Source: Cristatella mucedo
Taxonomy: Eukaryota; Bryozoa; Phylactolaemata; Cristatellidae
NCBI GenBank assembly: GCA_009760855.2
Contig: WPIO01000084.1
Coordinates: 895,001-959,000 of the forward strand
DNA: 64,000 nucleotides
Direction: 5' to 3'
Positions within the stretch are counted from its first letter, which is position 1, and every line of letters starts with the position of its first letter. The translations under genes were made by a program, and so were the position numbers. The notes under the pieces were generated by a model. That model saw only the letters and a list, made by a program, of their open reading frames with translations, ran no database searches and was not told the DNA's origin. Of this stretch, positions 1-12,500 are shown piece after piece.

Positions 1-520
1 AAGGTGACTGCACCTGCGGTGCAATTAATAAATGCTTACTGGGCCTAATGTGAATAAAGGGTGGTTATGGTTGAAGCTCGGTAAAGGCACTCGGCATAGT
101 CTAATCGACCAAATGAACGTGGAATATGTTTGTAATTAAGCACATGGAACTGGATTCACTATTGTTATATGAGTTTCAAATGCAAGCTGTTGTATTCACT
201 TGCACCCAGACAAGCTTCATAAAAGCACACGTAGGAGACAATTGAAGGAATGATATCTTTTCATAAGTCCGAATTTAGGTCTCATTTGAAGATTTTTAAA
301 ATATCGAGCTTCTTAGGTAGATCCAAGCAGGTTACCGTACTGCTGACTCATGAGACCCCGGCGTGTGCTCTGTTGGAGTCGTTTGTTAATTAAGGAGATG
401 GGGGCTGTTATTTGCTTTCCCGTGATCTTCTTTGCACAGGCCGAGAAAAATCATCACATATCCACCACCCATGGTTACCTCATGAACACTTATAATTTTT
501 AGTGGATCACTCTGTTGCAG

Positions 521-602
521 ACACTGTCTTTCCTTTTTGGCCGCCCTTGGGATGAAGCATTTGGATTACGAAGGCTGTTGGGAGGTATTGCTGTCGCAAT
601 AG
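521..602 (+). other. Orphan exon-like stretch (membrane-like)
   Basis: An acceptor CTGTTGCAG ends at 520 and a donor AG/GTGAGT follows 602. The open frame reads TLSFLFGRPWDEAFGLRR then LLGGIAVAI, hydrophobic with a charged centre. Splice sites are good on both sides, but I could not link it in phase to another exon, and no product is recognised. It may be an internal exon of a gene lying largely to the left of the window, or chance. Confidence 0.3.
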
Positions 603-1050
603 GTGAGTGGATACGACTCCTGAGTGTCGTTTTCGGATGTCGTGGGTTCAAGGCACATGACGGCTCGGTATTATATACTTCCGTGTTTCTAGTGCCACAA
701 TACAAAATAGGGTGTCAATTGAGTGTCATGCAAATCCACCAGGCTGATTGCTTCAGCTATTCATTGAATAAGACAGCTTCCCTTTTTGTATCCATTTTAT
801 TTGTATTGCTGATGTCTTAGCCGATACCCTGTCACTATCATATTTGCTGTTAAATGTGAACGTTCAGATCTGGAAACTAGTCTATAAGAAGACTGGCAAT
901 GATTTGAGGTTCTGCCGAATTTTCATGCATTTGCTTCTGAGATTTCTCTGAAGGCCATTGAGATTATGATCACAAGCAGTAAATAGATTTTCACTTCCTT
1001 TGCTATCGTGTTATCCCACTACTGTGGAAGTCATCGTTCTGTAGGCTCAC

Positions 1051-1191
1051 AGTGATATTCTAGCTACTAACATACTTGAAAAGCGATGGCACGTTTTCTT
1101 CTTGATTCCAAAACCCAGTTTAGAGATCGTGGGCAATAATATTTTGCAGCGGCACATCAGTGGGATTATTCGAGTCTTCGGCCCGGTTTGA
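1051..1191 (+). other. Possible terminal exon of an unidentified gene
   Basis: After an acceptor TCTGTAG ending at 1042-1050 the frame AHSDILATNILEKRWHVFFL then IPKPSLEIVGNN then HISGIIRVFGPV runs to a TGA at about 1190. The composition is protein-like. It does not match the phase left by the stretch at 521-602, so the two cannot be joined directly. I do not recognise it. Confidence 0.2.
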
Positions 1192-1562
1192 TACAGTTTG
1201 CACAGGTCTTTCTAAAATGTAACTGCAGATTGCTTACACTGGCCGTATTTTAATGTCACTTGCTTCGGAGTACCCAACGGTTTTTTTTATTGTTTTCTCT
1301 TATCCATATATACGGCTCCATTTGTGCTGTGTATACATGGCTACATTTTGTGCTATCACCAGGGCTCATTGACTGCAGTGCCACTCTTATGTTTGAGAGA
1401 CCCTGTTGGTGTAATTTCCTGTTGCCGGGTACAATAGCGGTTGGTTTATCGGCCAGCTTTCTTATGTTTAGCGATAGAACACAGACAACATATGCTAATC
1501 GATAAGCAATTCTTATCTAGACTTCAGGCTTTGATATCTAAGTAATAGACTTGTGTACCACC

Positions 1563-1720
1563 TATGGAAATGGCTCCCGATCTCGGTGTCATCTTTGATA
1601 GCAAGCTCAAACTGATGCCTCATGTCAAGTCGTTGGCCCAGACGTCAGCTCTCCAATTGCACACTGCTGCCTAGATAAAGAAATGCTTCGATAGGTTTGC
1701 GATGCAGTAGATAGTGCATG
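1563..1720 (+). mobile_element. L2/CR1-like LINE reverse transcriptase remnant
   Basis: The frame starting near 1570 reads MAPDLGVIFDSKLKLMPHVK then SLAQTSALQLHTAA before a stop. This is the post-catalytic LGVxFDxxLxxxxHIxxL block of L2/CR1-type reverse transcriptases. It is short and broken by stops, so it is an old dead fragment. Confidence 0.65.
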
Positions 1721-2330
1721 CTTAATTGACGTCTAGCTTGGATTACTGGGAGTCAGCACTCGGTGGCCTTCAAAGAGCAAGCTTTTAGGCCCTCTGCAGA
1801 TTATATAGGGATGGGGGTGCTGGCCCAAGACTCACGAGCAGACGTTCAGTTTGGGAAAACTTCGGGCCCTGGGGGCACCATTGATGAGAGACCTAGCAAG
1901 TTCCATAAGGTGGCATGTCAAGATCAGGGTCATTTAACTTATTTGCACACTTCGAAGTTTTCAGTCCTGTGGACTGCTCAAGTCATCGTGCCTTTTTTTG
2001 CTTTTGCTAGCCATTCTGTCGATTCGCTTCGTTTAGGTCCGGCACAGCTCTATCGGGCTGTTGTGTCATTATACTCTTTGGAGAATTCTTTACCCAAGCT
2101 GTGCACACTACTTAATCCGTGAAGGTATTTTAAGTGGGTTTTATGCATACTCCTCTGCTTGTTATCTCCGAGCACTACAATTCAATTGACTTCTATCTGC
2201 GCGAGTGTTATGCCTGTCACCATAGAGAGATTTTCCCTCTGAAAAATTTGTGGTGGCTCTTGCTATCTGTTCGGAATTTCCTGCCTTCCCTTGCCCTCTT
2301 GCAGGCTGTAAAGACGTTGTTGAGCGATTC

Positions 2331-2463
2331 TAAAAATAAAATTCACTTGTATAGCACCCAAAAAGAACCTAATTTCTATTCAGGCGCTTCACATATGCCT
2401 CGGGGCTCGAGCCCACGACCTCAGTCGGGGCGAGCACCTTAACCACTGGACCAAACTAGCTCG
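2331..2463 (-). mobile_element. tRNA-derived SINE (family 1) with LINE-like tail
   Basis: On the minus strand the head carries a box A-like TGGTCCAGTGGTTAAGG and a box B-like GGGCTCGAGCCCC. The body then gives AAGCGCCTGAATAGAAATTA and an AT-rich end matching the 3' tails of the local LINE family (GCGCC..GAGA..GCGCTATA-type). A nearly identical copy lies at 52121-52271. Confidence 0.7.
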
Positions 2464-2752
2464 GCGATTCTAATTTAGGTGCCATCATAGTGGCCCATAG
2501 CGTATTGCCATTCAAAAGTGTACAGGGATTAACTAATCCAACGAGTTAGTTTATGTTAAGTTACTGGTAATAACATTGAGTTTCAAAATTTGTAAGATCC
2601 GGTTTAATTGATATGCTTGTGAGATTGCCCGTGATCGATTTTGCTGGTCCTTCATTTAGTTACATGGCCAACGTCAAGCCGTAGTAATTGAGTAGTTGCT
2701 GCTAATTGCTTTCGGCGATTGGAACCTGTTAATTGTTGGTGCAACATCTAGG

Positions 2753-2905
2753 TAATAATAATAATAATAATACCCTTGATAACGTGCCTTAGAGAACTCA
2801 ATCTTTTTCTAGGCGCTTTCCATTTGCTGCAAAGGAAACACGATAGAATGGTGAGTGGTATCATGCTTGATAAACAACATGAATAACATGGTTAGGTGTG
2901 TGATT
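2753..2905 (-). mobile_element. LINE family A 3' end
   Basis: It begins with a (TAA)n run. On the minus strand the tail reads GCAAATGG-AAAGCGCCTAGAAA and GATTGAGTTCTC, followed by the microsatellite. This is the common 3' end of family A in this window (best copy at 36855-37475). About 150 bases remain; there is no coding part. Confidence 0.65.
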
Positions 2906-3967
2906 ATTTTTATAGCAAGCCCTCACTGTGCTCGTACTAATTTATTTATGGCAAGAAAATACAAAAGAGGGAAGTATGTGTACAATAAAAGTAAAATGTG
3001 CATGACTGTGGGTAGAAAGGCTTTACTGACCCTTTTTGTTGGTTTCATGTCAGTGCAAAGACAGCACCGGCTTTTAATAATAAGCATGATTGCAATCTAA
3101 AAAGACAGCTCCTGAAAGTCAGAGAGGAGGAGGAATATCTAAAGCATCGATTGGGCGATGGGAATCTCGGTAATGTGGTGAGCATTTGGGGGGTCACGTG
3201 ACGTCCTTTCTGAGTAATGTGGCTGTTATCTCAGCTTGTAGTGTAAACATTCACGGAAGCCTTATCTATCATGCTGTCACAAGGGCATATCAGTATGGCC
3301 AATGAAAAAAGAGACTGCACGGAATTAATTCGTTGCTTCGTCGCTAGGCTCTAGCTAGAATCGAGCAAGCAGCAATCCGTGGTTTAGTATGTTTCTTAGC
3401 TCTATTGTGTGCTGCGAATTAGCAATCAAAAGATCCCACGGGTTACATGAACACGTGCAGTCAAGATCAAGAAGAGATGTAGTCTTCAAAGCTCACTGAT
3501 CCACCTCAAGCCACCCTCCACTGCTTGTGCCTTGCTACACCAGGCATAGTTATCCATCGAATGCAAACCAAAAGCAACTGAAGCTTCAAGTGAAGATTCT
3601 CCGTTGGGAGAATTAACCCAGTTAAATTTGGATTGGGAGTTACTCGTGGCAAGACTTGTAGATGTGGTGTGCCATAGGAGTATGCCAAAGTTGGTCGGAG
3701 TTGCCACTCATACAGTGAAATGTGATGGCTTAGCTTCACTTTGCCGATATTACATGCCAATTAAATGAGTGAGTGTTGTACAATGCTGAGTAGCCAGTTG
3801 TATAAACTGTGAAATGTTTCTTAAAATTTTGCTTCCACATTGCAGAGACTAATGGTGAACGACAACCATTGATCAGGGTCGACCATAAGCCACACAGTTG
3901 CCTTCAACTGTAAGCTACCTGCTGAATTTCACCAGAAACTGCTCAGATGAATAGCTGAGCCTCTGCG

Positions 3968-6581
3968 ATGAAAGAATCCGAGAGTGACGAAGAGGACGAT
4001 GTATACGCCAAAGCAGACACGCTCCATGCATTGGCTGTGGTGGCTAAAGGCGAATCGGATGTACCCGGCCAGAACAAGGGCCGCGAATCTTCGCCGGGCT
4101 CTACGAACGATCAGGCAAATACGTCAGGTAGCTTCTTTACGGATGCTTGGTGCAGGAATGCGTTTTTCTGCCCTCGAGCTCAGTTCGGGGCTCACGGAAG
4201 TGGAAGAGTGAAGAGTATTAGTGGAAGCGGCTGGCGTGAGATCAAGACAGACAGAGAAAGAGGGAGAGGGAAAGAAAGTGAGAGGGAGAAAGACGAAGAA
4301 TAATGTTGATTGGCAGTCATGTTTACTGCTACCAGGCGTAAAGGACTCGGACTATCCTGTCTTACGCCGATCAGTTTACTTAGCGATTTCAAAGCCTGAG
4401 GTGCTGTCGCCAGTCTCCACCTGGGTGTTGCAGATCGGCCCTACGTCAGTCAGGATAACTGTTTAGTTCTCCTAGACATTGTAAGGGGTTGAGAGCATAC
4501 ATTATTTAGTCCATTTTTACGAACGACGCTGCAGCCACCAGGGATGGGCTGGCTAGACCCAGACAGAGTTCGCACCAAAAGACCGACAGCATCTTACTGA
4601 ACGAAACAGCCCAGCAGTGCAATGACAATTGACAGTTCTTAGCTGTGTGACTGTGTCATTCCCATGCTTTGTCTGCTTGTGCGATGTGAGCAGCAGCAAA
4701 GTTCTTTGCTCCTGCTGTGCATTCGGTTTTGGCTTTTAGTTGTGCAAAAAGATCCACCACGACTGCTGATAATATCGAGCAAAGTGAAGCTTGCATCAGC
4801 GATCGTCAACGCTGCTCTGCCGAATGTGACGTGCGTGCAATACAAGTACGATACGTGCACTTTGGACGGAATCCTAGGTAGCCTCTTGGCTTTAAGCCTC
4901 CGAAGTGCGCTAGACTCGCCTTTGGTGCTGCAGCAGCTGCCGATCGTTCAATTATCTGAAATTGCCATCATTTCAGCTGCTGTGGCTCAAAGCCTTGCCA
5001 ACGAGCAGCAAGTGGAGAGTATGGCCCTTATACTCAACTGCTCCGGACCTGTTATCTACCTGTGCGGCAAGGACGAAAAGGTTCGAAGCAATCTCAGTCT
5101 CGGCCCGTTTCTCATCCGCACATTGTCTTCGACTCGATCCTGAGATGCAAATGCCTACGAGGAGTGACCAGGCCAGGCACTACCAGCATCATGCAGCCAA
5201 GGAAGTTTTGTGCGGCCCTTAATTTGCAGGTTATCACGAAGGAGTGCATCCTAGAAAGCGACTCCATCCGCGAGTTTCTCAGCACGCTGGTGATAAACCA
5301 TCTGGATCGCTCTTGGGTAAACGCTCGTCTCGATTTCCTGATGTGCTCGGCTGCCTTAACCATCGACGGTGGCATCATAGCCAAAGAAACCGAAGACATG
5401 ATCGGGGTAAGGTGTCGTCCAATGCAGCCTCGGGCTTCTGCTTTACAGGCGATTTTTTTTCTATGCAGCTGCCGAAGTTTTCTTGCTCCGGCCTACATAT
5501 CTGAAATCATTGTAAGGTAGAAGAAAAAGTTCGTGCGCCACGGCACACGAACTTTTTCCTCAACCTTATACTTCTCAAGGTGTCGTATCTTACCATCGGC
5601 TCCTCTAACTCTAGTCTTGTGGCTTTACTACTTACCACCGTCACATCCTGTCGAGACCACGCCTTTAGTTCATATGATCCCACAAGCTGGACTCAGCACC
5701 GACTGACATCCCCGTTATACTTCGAGTTTGTAGCATTTAGAACGAAGCTTAAAGCCCACTTGTTCCTCACAGCATTTTCCCTGTCTTTGCGACATGTCTT
5801 TTATATGCTCACTAGTGCTCAAATTGTGCATAGTATTATTGTGACGAGGTAAGCTTCCATTCCATCATATATAGAGTGCCTAGAAAGAGATTTACTTGTT
5901 ATAGGGTACCATAATAATGTTTTACTAATATTATTATGGCGATTTTCATTTTTATTATTCACAACACTGGTGACTACAGTTTCACCTTAATGAAAACAAG
6001 ATCGTATTATTATAAAGCCAGATATGCAGCCCAAGAAAGTGGGCAACAATCAAAAGTCCTCCTTATACTTAGCGGCCGAAGGAGCACGACAGAAAAGTCA
6101 GACAAATACCATTGACCTCATAAATTAAAAATATGCAGCGACCTTCGGAGCGACAAGATACTATAGCACCGTGCTATAGCACCGCCTTTGTCATTCGAAC
6201 TGAATGCTTAGCTTTTGCGTGCTTCGATCACTTGTTGCAGGAAGCAGAATCATGAACGAAGCTGTCTTACTACAAGATATATGTATAGTCAAAATCTTTT
6301 TTGATAGGTACCTGTAGGAATAAGCAAAGATCTCTATGGCACCGACATTCCCTATCAGAGGGTTGGCGATGAAACTGGAGAGCTCCTGTGAGTCTCGACT
6401 GCTTCTTTTTTTATGAGATCAGTGGAAAGCAAACTAATGGCCACATTCACGGTACAGCACTTCCTTATTTGCTTTAGAACGATCGGACAGCTGTACTTCC
6501 GTGTCGAAAAGCTCCGTGCTTGGAGTAGCTCGAATCCCCAGTCATTAGCAGGTTTCGAGAAAATAAGGCTCGTTGGTAAAG
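3968..6581 (+). CDS. NEK9: Nek9 exons 1-6: acidic leader and DUF4347-like domain
   Basis: Residues 1-53 are an acidic leader ([11 protein letters not shown]). Residues about 55-240 have the layout of the DUF4347 family (Pfam PF14252), known mainly from bacterial surface proteins. There is a first strand RLLIISS, a helix, the strand VTCVQYKYD, a segment with a G-P turn where bacterial members carry a His-Gly (here NCSGP), a strand ending in Cys (LDFLMCSAA), and a final strand block [12 protein letters not shown] matching the usual ADVAASTD-type ending. The phases join without a break to the kinase glycine loop. Vertebrate Nek9 has only a short leader here. The family assignment is from pattern memory, not a search. 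The second intron (4878-4976) is itself an open multiple of three. Confidence 0.7.
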
Positions 6582-9500
6582 GTAAGCATGTCAACGGCTC
6601 ATGTCAGTTCGCTTAATTATTGTGTTGCATTTACTCCCACGTTTTTTTTAGGTGATAGGCGTTTTCACATTGACTCTGCGACTTCTGTAGATTACTCCAG
6701 ATAGTCCCCAAGAATGTAAATATTGCAGGTGCCTATGGGACGGCAGTTTTGTATCGAAAAAAGGACGACGACACCTTGGTTATTCTCAAAGAGATCAACA
6801 TGCATGACTTGAATGCTAGTGAACGGCAGATGGCGCTCAATGAGGTAAACTCTAGTGCGCGGCCCCTTTCTAGTGAGCTAGCACGAAGCTTTCTGTTCAA
6901 GCATTCCTTGGTGAACAAATGCTAGCTATAGCTATAGCTTTGTATCCGCACAGTCTGCAACAAAGGCCGGCACCGAACAGATAAGCACTTAAAAAAAGAT
7001 AAGCATAAAAATATTACCATCAGAACTCTCGAAATAGGAAATAATCTGGTGAAAGCATCAAGAGGCCAACACTTCTCTTTTCTCACCAGGAAGTGCATGC
7101 CTAAAGCTGCTCCCTCCTTGCCCACTTGAAATGTACAAGCAATTTGAGCTAATTCAATGTCCGAACCAGATCTCGGTTAGAAACTGTTTTGCCAGACCCC
7201 AGCTCTTCTTTCAGAAGTATCTGTCGATTTCAGCGTTTTCATTTTTGTTTTGTATGTACCCCAAATTAACTGGACGAAACATCGATCCAGCTAGACTGGG
7301 CACCTATGCCAGACTGGGCTGGGCATTGGAGGCACCTCAAGCGATTGTGATTGTGTCCAAGTCCTGCTGGTTGTACTGACTTTTATGCAGGCATAACGGA
7401 ACCAATGTGCAAACAAAATTGTCAGGATCGGCATTCTTTATCTGCGCCACCAACCATAGTATGATGCTGCTGCTTCTTTCTGGCAGTAGAAAGTCAAATC
7501 CTTGGGGAAAGTGCTTGCCTTCAACAACCATGGTCTCGTGGGCTCGAGCCATGCTGCCTCTCTCAAGATTCTATATTGAGTTTCAGTACTCTTAGGGCAC
7601 TATACAAACAAATAAGATTTTCAATGTTTTGTGTCACCGCGGTCTTCATGAAAGTTCCGATCGCATTTTCTGGGTAAGGGTTTTCCTTAATAACCCATGC
7701 CTAATGCTAATATCGGCATTCATTAGCATCCGTCTACAAGACGCAATGAATCAGCAGGGTGCATTCTAATGCACTTTTAAAATACATTTAGGGGATAGCT
7801 AGAGGTCGTAGGTTTTAGGCAGATATACTCTAGCAGTGCTCTGGGCCAGTCTATTGGTCGCATATGCTATAGTCTTGAATCTGGGCTCATGTTCACCATA
7901 TGTCACACGAGTATACACTGGAACGAAATTAAACAGCCCTACCTGGATACTCAGTTACAAGGATGACGATTTTAGAAACGGTGAGCCGTCTTCTAGCGAA
8001 TGCTTCAGAGTCAACGTGTATATACATGTCAGCAGAAGTGTGCTTGTCGTGCCCAAAGCGTGGATGTAGTAAGAAATTTTTTTAGGAAGCTAAGCCTTGG
8101 CCTTTCCCGGGCCGTCCAATCATAGCAGAGGCTGCCGAAGTCATGCCTCTTATGAGGTGTGCTGCCAATCTTAAGAAGGGCTGAAGATTTGCAGCCCCGT
8201 CACCATGCCTTTGACCTAAAACATGGAAATCGATAGTCTATCAAGTTGGTTGATAATAACTATAATACATTTTTATGGCACTTTATAGGCACTTTACATA
8301 TGCTGTAAAGAAAGCATGATCAAATGATTAGTTGGAGCATGGTCGATGTCATCAAGCATGATATGGTTAGTGGTGACATGCACATTGCCAGCGTGTAAAG
8401 TATGGTTAGCGGTAGCATGCACAGTGTCACCACATATAAGCACACAACGGACAAATCACAGGGACCTACTAAATGCTGTGCTAAATAGGTATTTTAACTT
8501 CTTTCTAAGTATCGTTAAGTCAGGGAATGGCATGGCGTCAGTCATGAGTGAGTTCTAGGCTCTGGGAGCATACGAACTAAAGACACCGTCTCCGAAGCAT
8601 TTGAGGTTCATACGAGGTATAGCTAAATATTTGAGTCCGGAAAGCAGGTTATACCATCCCTAGCCTGGTGGGGGAGTACTTCTGATAGGTAGGCTGGAGC
8701 CAGAGAATGGATGGACCTAAAGTTAGTGATAGACCCTTGAAGTCGAAGCGCTGCTTGACAGGTAGCCAGTGTAGGTCGGCGAGAAGTGGTGTGATGTGGC
8801 AACTGCCATGCTCACGACAGGCAAGCCTAGCTACAGAGTTTTGCACCAGCTGTAAGCGCCTGATTGCACATGCCGGTAGGCCAGCAAGCAGTGAATTACA
8901 GAAGTCAAGACGGGATGTCACAAATGCATGTGCCAATTTGGATGTAGTATCCCTGTTTAAGCAAGCCCAAATTTTAGCAATGCTGTGTAGCTGAAAGTAG
9001 GCAGACTTGACTGTGGAGTTGATGTGGCCATGTAGTGACAGGTCAGTTGGAACCGGACACCTAGATTTCGTACAGATGCAACAAAAAATATGATGCCCGA
9101 ACGATTTTGATTGGTAGGCTTTCTAATTTCTGAATCGCACTTGGTTTGCCCACAACTAGTAAGTTGGCTTTGTCGTCATTCAATTCTTGCATTTAGTTTC
9201 CATGGTGTTGTCTTGTTTTAGATTAGTTGCTAGCAGTATTTATTTTAGATGTCCTCATTTCGGAGGGCAGCTAACCTTTGATTTTAATGAACCCGTGGAT
9301 TGTTTGTGTTATAGTATCCTCATACGAGGCCGTATGCCACACTAATGTGGATGCATGTAGATACTTTTCTCACACTGTCGGCATTGCTGATGTTCAAATG
9401 TGGCATTCGGAAATGTCAAGATAGAGAGTGACCTGTTGTTGCTAACATTGGCTGACTGTAATTGTCGACCGTGGAGGATTAAGAAAGCCGGGGTTTTCCT

Positions 9501-12500
9501 TGACTTTGCATTCATTCCATCTTCTCTTTTTGTAGGTACGAGTGCTGGCAATGCTGGAACACCCGAATATTATAGGTTATTATGACAGCTTTGAAGAAGA
9601 AGGTGTGCTCATGATTGAAATGGAATATGCAGATGGCGGGTAAGCTAGCTTGCTAAGTGCTAGCAGGTTTGCATGGAACCTTTAGGTGTGCAAATCGCAC
9701 CATGCACCAGACGAATCAGTGGTTCTTGCAGTTCATTTCATTCGCTCTCACTGTTTGTGAAGTTCCTTTCTAAAGAATTGGAGCATAATAGTACTCGGCT
9801 TGCACTACCCACGGCTAGAAGAAAAAGTTATTGCTTTTTAGCTCACTGAAAAGCTCAGGCGAGTTTGTCATAGAAAGCAGCGTGCCGACTCTTCCACCTA
9901 TATACTGAAACTCCTCGAGCAATATTGTACCTCCTTAGGCAAAGTCTGGTTTTCCTTAGGCATTATCATGCTATTAATCAGAGTTACTAATAATCAGAGT
10001 CCTACAGCTCTGCAAGACTTCAGCAAGTCTGATTGCAAACCTATTATGTGCTATATTTACAGAGTGAATGGAGCTTAATATAGAGCTATACGTTTTTTTA
10101 GATCATGCCATGCACATGGGCATTACCAGTATTCATTTTTAGTGCTATTGCCTCAACTCACAACTGTGGTTGTGTTTCTTGCTGCAGGATTGGCTTAATG
10201 TGCAAATGTCATTTCTTAATTTTTTAATTCAAGTTAGGTAACAAGGTTCAAATGTTCATATTCCAAGTACTTTTCGAGTGTGCATATTTTTTTAAACTAG
10301 GTCGTTAGCATTTGAGATTAATAAGTTTTGCTACAAATATTTGTTGACAAGGATGACATTCAGTCGACTAGGCATTTGGTTTTTCCAGAATGGTTGTCGA
10401 AGTTATCTACCAACAGGCGACTAGCCATTAACTCCAGCATACCACTCTCCCTGTCCATTTCTAGTTGCACATTAATTTGGTACTTGAGTTTTGCCTATCT
10501 TTGAAAGCCGGTCATCGAAGCTGAGGAATTGGCAAGCAGGCAGATGACATTTGCTCGGTCTCTCTGTTTGCAGAACACTAGCTCAGTACCTATCAGGGCG
10601 TGAGCAGACGTTGGACGAGCGAGAGATCTTGGAGAAGTTTGCGCAGATCGTCAGTGCACTCAAGCACATACACGGTCACAATGTGCTGCATCGGTAATGC
10701 TCCGACGATCGTGCCATCTTCAAGCATCGCTTGGCATCGCGTGGCTGACCGCCCGGCTTGAATTAGTGTCACATCCTCCTCACGAGGCTCGGCTGTACTG
10801 ATTGTTCCTATGTGCGAAATAAACCTACTGCCTTGCAGTGATTTGAAGACGGCCAACATATTTCTTACGAAGGATGGCATTGTAAAGTTGGGTGACTTTG
10901 GGATCTCGAAAATGATGACAACTGGTGGAAAAGTTGCCAACACTGTCCTGGGCACGCCATATTACATAAGCCCGGAAATTGTATGTAACAGCTAGCGCGC
11001 GTGCGAGTTTGCAAGCATGTGCATGCGTGTGTGCATGCGTGCGTGCGCGCGTGTGTGTGTAGAAGCTTGTATGCGAGCTTTCGCAAACAGTTTTACGTGA
11101 CGCCGAGCACGCAAGCTGCGAAGCACCATTGCCATGCATGGTGAGCCTGCTGAAGAGAGCTCCTATTGCGGTGCCTTGCTTTCAGTGTGAGGGCAAAGCC
11201 TACGGTGACAAATCCGATATCTGGGCTCTGGGATGCATCCTGTACGAAATGGCTTGCCTTCAGAAGACATTCGAGGGTTCCAACTTGCCTGCCCTCGTGA
11301 ACAAGATTGTAAATGTAAGCTATGAACACAGACACGACGAGCGCATCTAGTGGGTCATGTGCTTCGTCCTTCGTATGCATATGCCTGCTTACACTGTGTC
11401 TGCTGCTTGCAGATGTTAGCAATAATTTGGTAATGCTTTTTATACAGCACCTGTAAAGTGCCTAGAAAGAGATTCAGTTCTCCGAGGGCACTACACAAAT
11501 TTATTATCACTATTATATGTGTACACAAATGTGCCGAGCGTTTGTATACCACTGGGCTGCGACTTGAGCACACACAGCAATCCAATCTGCAGTCGCCTGC
11601 AGCTGCCTTCGTCGGACAAGGCGACCGACTGCTTGCTTTCCGCGAATGCTCTGGGCGGCTGCAGCGCATCCGAACACAGCCGGGGCGTGCGAGTGGTAGT
11701 GTCTGTGCAGTGCTTGCAACTCGGTTCCGCTTTGATGCTCGTTGATAGGGGCAGTTTGCACCTGTGAAGGGCAACTACAGCAACGAATTCAAAGAGCTCG
11801 TGCAAGTGATGCTCGACAAGGATCCGTACAAGCGACCCTCGGCTGTCGAGCTCTGCACTAAATGGCTGCCACCTGTAAGCGTGCCGCCATGATTCAGATA
11901 AAGCGAGCCTGTGCGCGCACTTCCGAGAGCGAACATGCGCTTGCATGTACCACAAGGAGATGCACTTCATAGCCGTACGTGGATGTTAATTTCGGAGCCT
12001 TGTGCCTTTCTTTGCCGGTGTATCACGAAGGCTCCTAACAGCCCAGCGAGCGTGTAGAAAGCCCAGAGGGAGAGGAGGCAGCACGGCTCGCATGTTTACA
12101 TGATGTCTTTTGCACTGATTCGTCTTGAATTAGATGCAGCACGGCTCGCACGGCCGTGCGATTTTAATACAGACAGCTCCATGCAGTTCTCCGCTAAAGC
12201 ATTCTGCCGCTCTGCGTTTGTTAGCTACAAAATATGTGCTCGCAGTTCAATTGGAGACAGGAACACTAGTGTAAATGGCCAGACGGAGCTGTCCCGGCTA
12301 AAGTGGGTCAAAGAGAAAGGACAGCTACCTCGATGCGATTGCTAGTAAAGCATCATTTAAAACGCTAATGAATGGAGAGCCGTTGGCTAGTTTATATACA
12401 ACCAGGACATCCTCCCTCCCCTCCCCGGAGGGGCAATGACACCTGAGAGAAGGAAGGACATAACGTGTGGCCCTTGCGAGAATTGAAACCCAGGTACCAG

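Noticed and set aside
1763-2122. Plus-strand 119-codon open frame
   Set aside because: It follows a dead reverse transcriptase fragment, has no family match that I recognise and no splice or start context.
3486-3760. Two overlapping minus-strand open frames before Nek9
   Set aside because: The two frames overlap each other with unrelated translations, and no motif or splice sites fit either.
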